Of a DNA stretch of 58,160 nt, positions 57,847 to 58,160 are shown in pieces (the first letter of the stretch is position 1; the number at the start of each line of letters is the position of its first letter). The stretch comes from Candidatus Saccharibacteria bacterium UBA1932 (lineage in GTDB: Bacteria > Patescibacteriota > Saccharimonadia > Saccharimonadales > Saccharimonadaceae). The notes below the pieces were generated by a model that worked only from the letters and a program-made list of their open reading frames with translations, ran no database searches and was not told the origin of the DNA. Location of the stretch: contig DDFI01000008.1 of NCBI GenBank assembly GCA_002337095.1, positions 1 through 58,160 of the forward strand, read 5' to 3'. The translations under genes were made by a program, and so were the position numbers.

Positions 57847-58160
57847 ATGCAACTAAACGTAAAAAATACAATACTCCGTAGCCTGGCCAACGCCCTTGCG
57901 CCCCACTACTGTGTGTCTTGCGACCGCGTTGGTGGCGTTTTGTGTGAGTGTTGTAGAGAATACTACATAGAACAATTGTTCGAACAATGCTTAGTTTGTG
58001 GCTTAGTGACCAGTGGCGCTGGAGCGTGTGGGCGCTGCCGTCCACAGGTGGCCTATTCGAGGGGCTGGGCCGCTACGGAGCGCGACGAGGTGATTGGCCG
58101 GCTCATTGATGAATACAAATGGCGGCACAACGCCGCCGCACTTGATGCTTGTGCCACACT
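57847..58160 (+). CDS. comF: ComF-family amidophosphoribosyltransferase-like protein, N-terminal part (cut by window edge)
   Basis: The first 104 codons are open to the window edge. The N-terminus has the double zinc-finger of ComF: YCVSC at residues 21-25, LCECC at 32-36, then CLVCG and ACGRCR. This is followed by GWAATERDEVIGRLIDEYKW, the start of the phosphoribosyltransferase fold; the PRPP loop would lie beyond the edge. ComF takes part in taking up transformed DNA in several bacteria. The start follows a TATAAT by 10 nt with no ribosome-binding site. Confidence 0.88.
   Translation, partial: MQLNVKNTILRSLANALAPHYCVSCDRVGGVLCECCREYYIEQLFEQCLVCGLVTSGAGACGRCRPQVAYSRGWAATERDEVIGRLIDEYKWRHNAAALDACAT

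Noticed and set aside
1..58160. Recoded TGA codons as in Gracilibacteria or SR1
   Set aside because: Conserved genes end at TGA at the expected C-terminus (for example paralogue pilin 1 and sucC), and no family-conserved frame runs through TGA, apart from the broken transposase.
1..58160. CRISPR array or prophage
   Set aside because: No regularly spaced repeats were seen, and the lysozyme-like and HNH genes lack any capsid, tail or terminase neighbours.

Overview
The window looks like a chromosomal segment from a Candidate Phyla Radiation bacterium, most likely Saccharibacteria (TM7). The reasons are the gene order rpmH-rnpA-yidC-khpB beside dnaA-dnaN-recF, a PrgI/VirB4/VirB6 type IV secretion cluster with strings of tiny pilins, many membrane-anchored or secreted proteins of unknown family, and ordinary use of TGA as a stop, which argues against Gracilibacteria and Absconditabacteria. 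The taxonomic call is inference; there is no rRNA gene here to test it.

Layout. 1-1.8 kb is mobile-element debris: the right part of an IS3-family element, a Schlafen/AlbA_2 gene it appears to cut, and a truncated IS256-like transposase. 1.9-2.2 kb holds a tRNA-Asn(GUU) split by a 227-nt group I intron, with a free-standing HNH endonuclease gene just upstream. 2.6-7 kb begins the surface-glycan genes: a LexA-type DNA-binding protein without protease domain, an O-antigen ligase/polymerase, an initiating sugar-phosphate transferase and a glycosyltransferase. 7-16 kb carries a Schlafen-type regulator, a propeller membrane protein, glmS, a nucleotidyltransferase, a frameshifted galE and a secreted lysozyme-like repeat protein. 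16-26 kb is an AT-rich minus-strand glycan block: two glycosyltransferase genes, one encoding three fused enzyme domains, a methyltransferase, a three-gene UDP-amino-deoxysugar pathway and a Wzm/Wzt exporter. 26-33 kb is a plus-strand operon of glycosyltransferases, GtrA/GtrB and an unexpected sucCD pair.

33-39 kb is the replication-origin region: khpB, yidC, rnpA and rpmH on the minus strand, DnaA boxes on both sides of dnaA, then dnaN and recF. 39-57 kb is a type IV secretion-like locus. On the minus strand are two VirB6-like proteins with long cytoplasmic tails, a lipoprotein, PrgI, a TraC/VirB4 N-terminal-like protein, a VirB4 ATPase and two proteins with peptidoglycan-peptidase domains. 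Divergently transcribed are six VirB2/TrbC-like pilin paralogues. A perfect 10-bp inverted repeat lies in the divergent promoter region. The window ends with hsp20 and the start of comF.

The parts fit an episymbiont-like cell that builds and exports a capsule or O-antigen-like polysaccharide and has a secretion machine bundled with wall hydrolases. No relaxase, VirD4, VirB8, VirB9, VirB10 or VirB11 homologue was recognised here. A recurring feature is a -10 promoter box only 6-10 nt before the start codon, which suggests that many genes are read from leaderless mRNAs.
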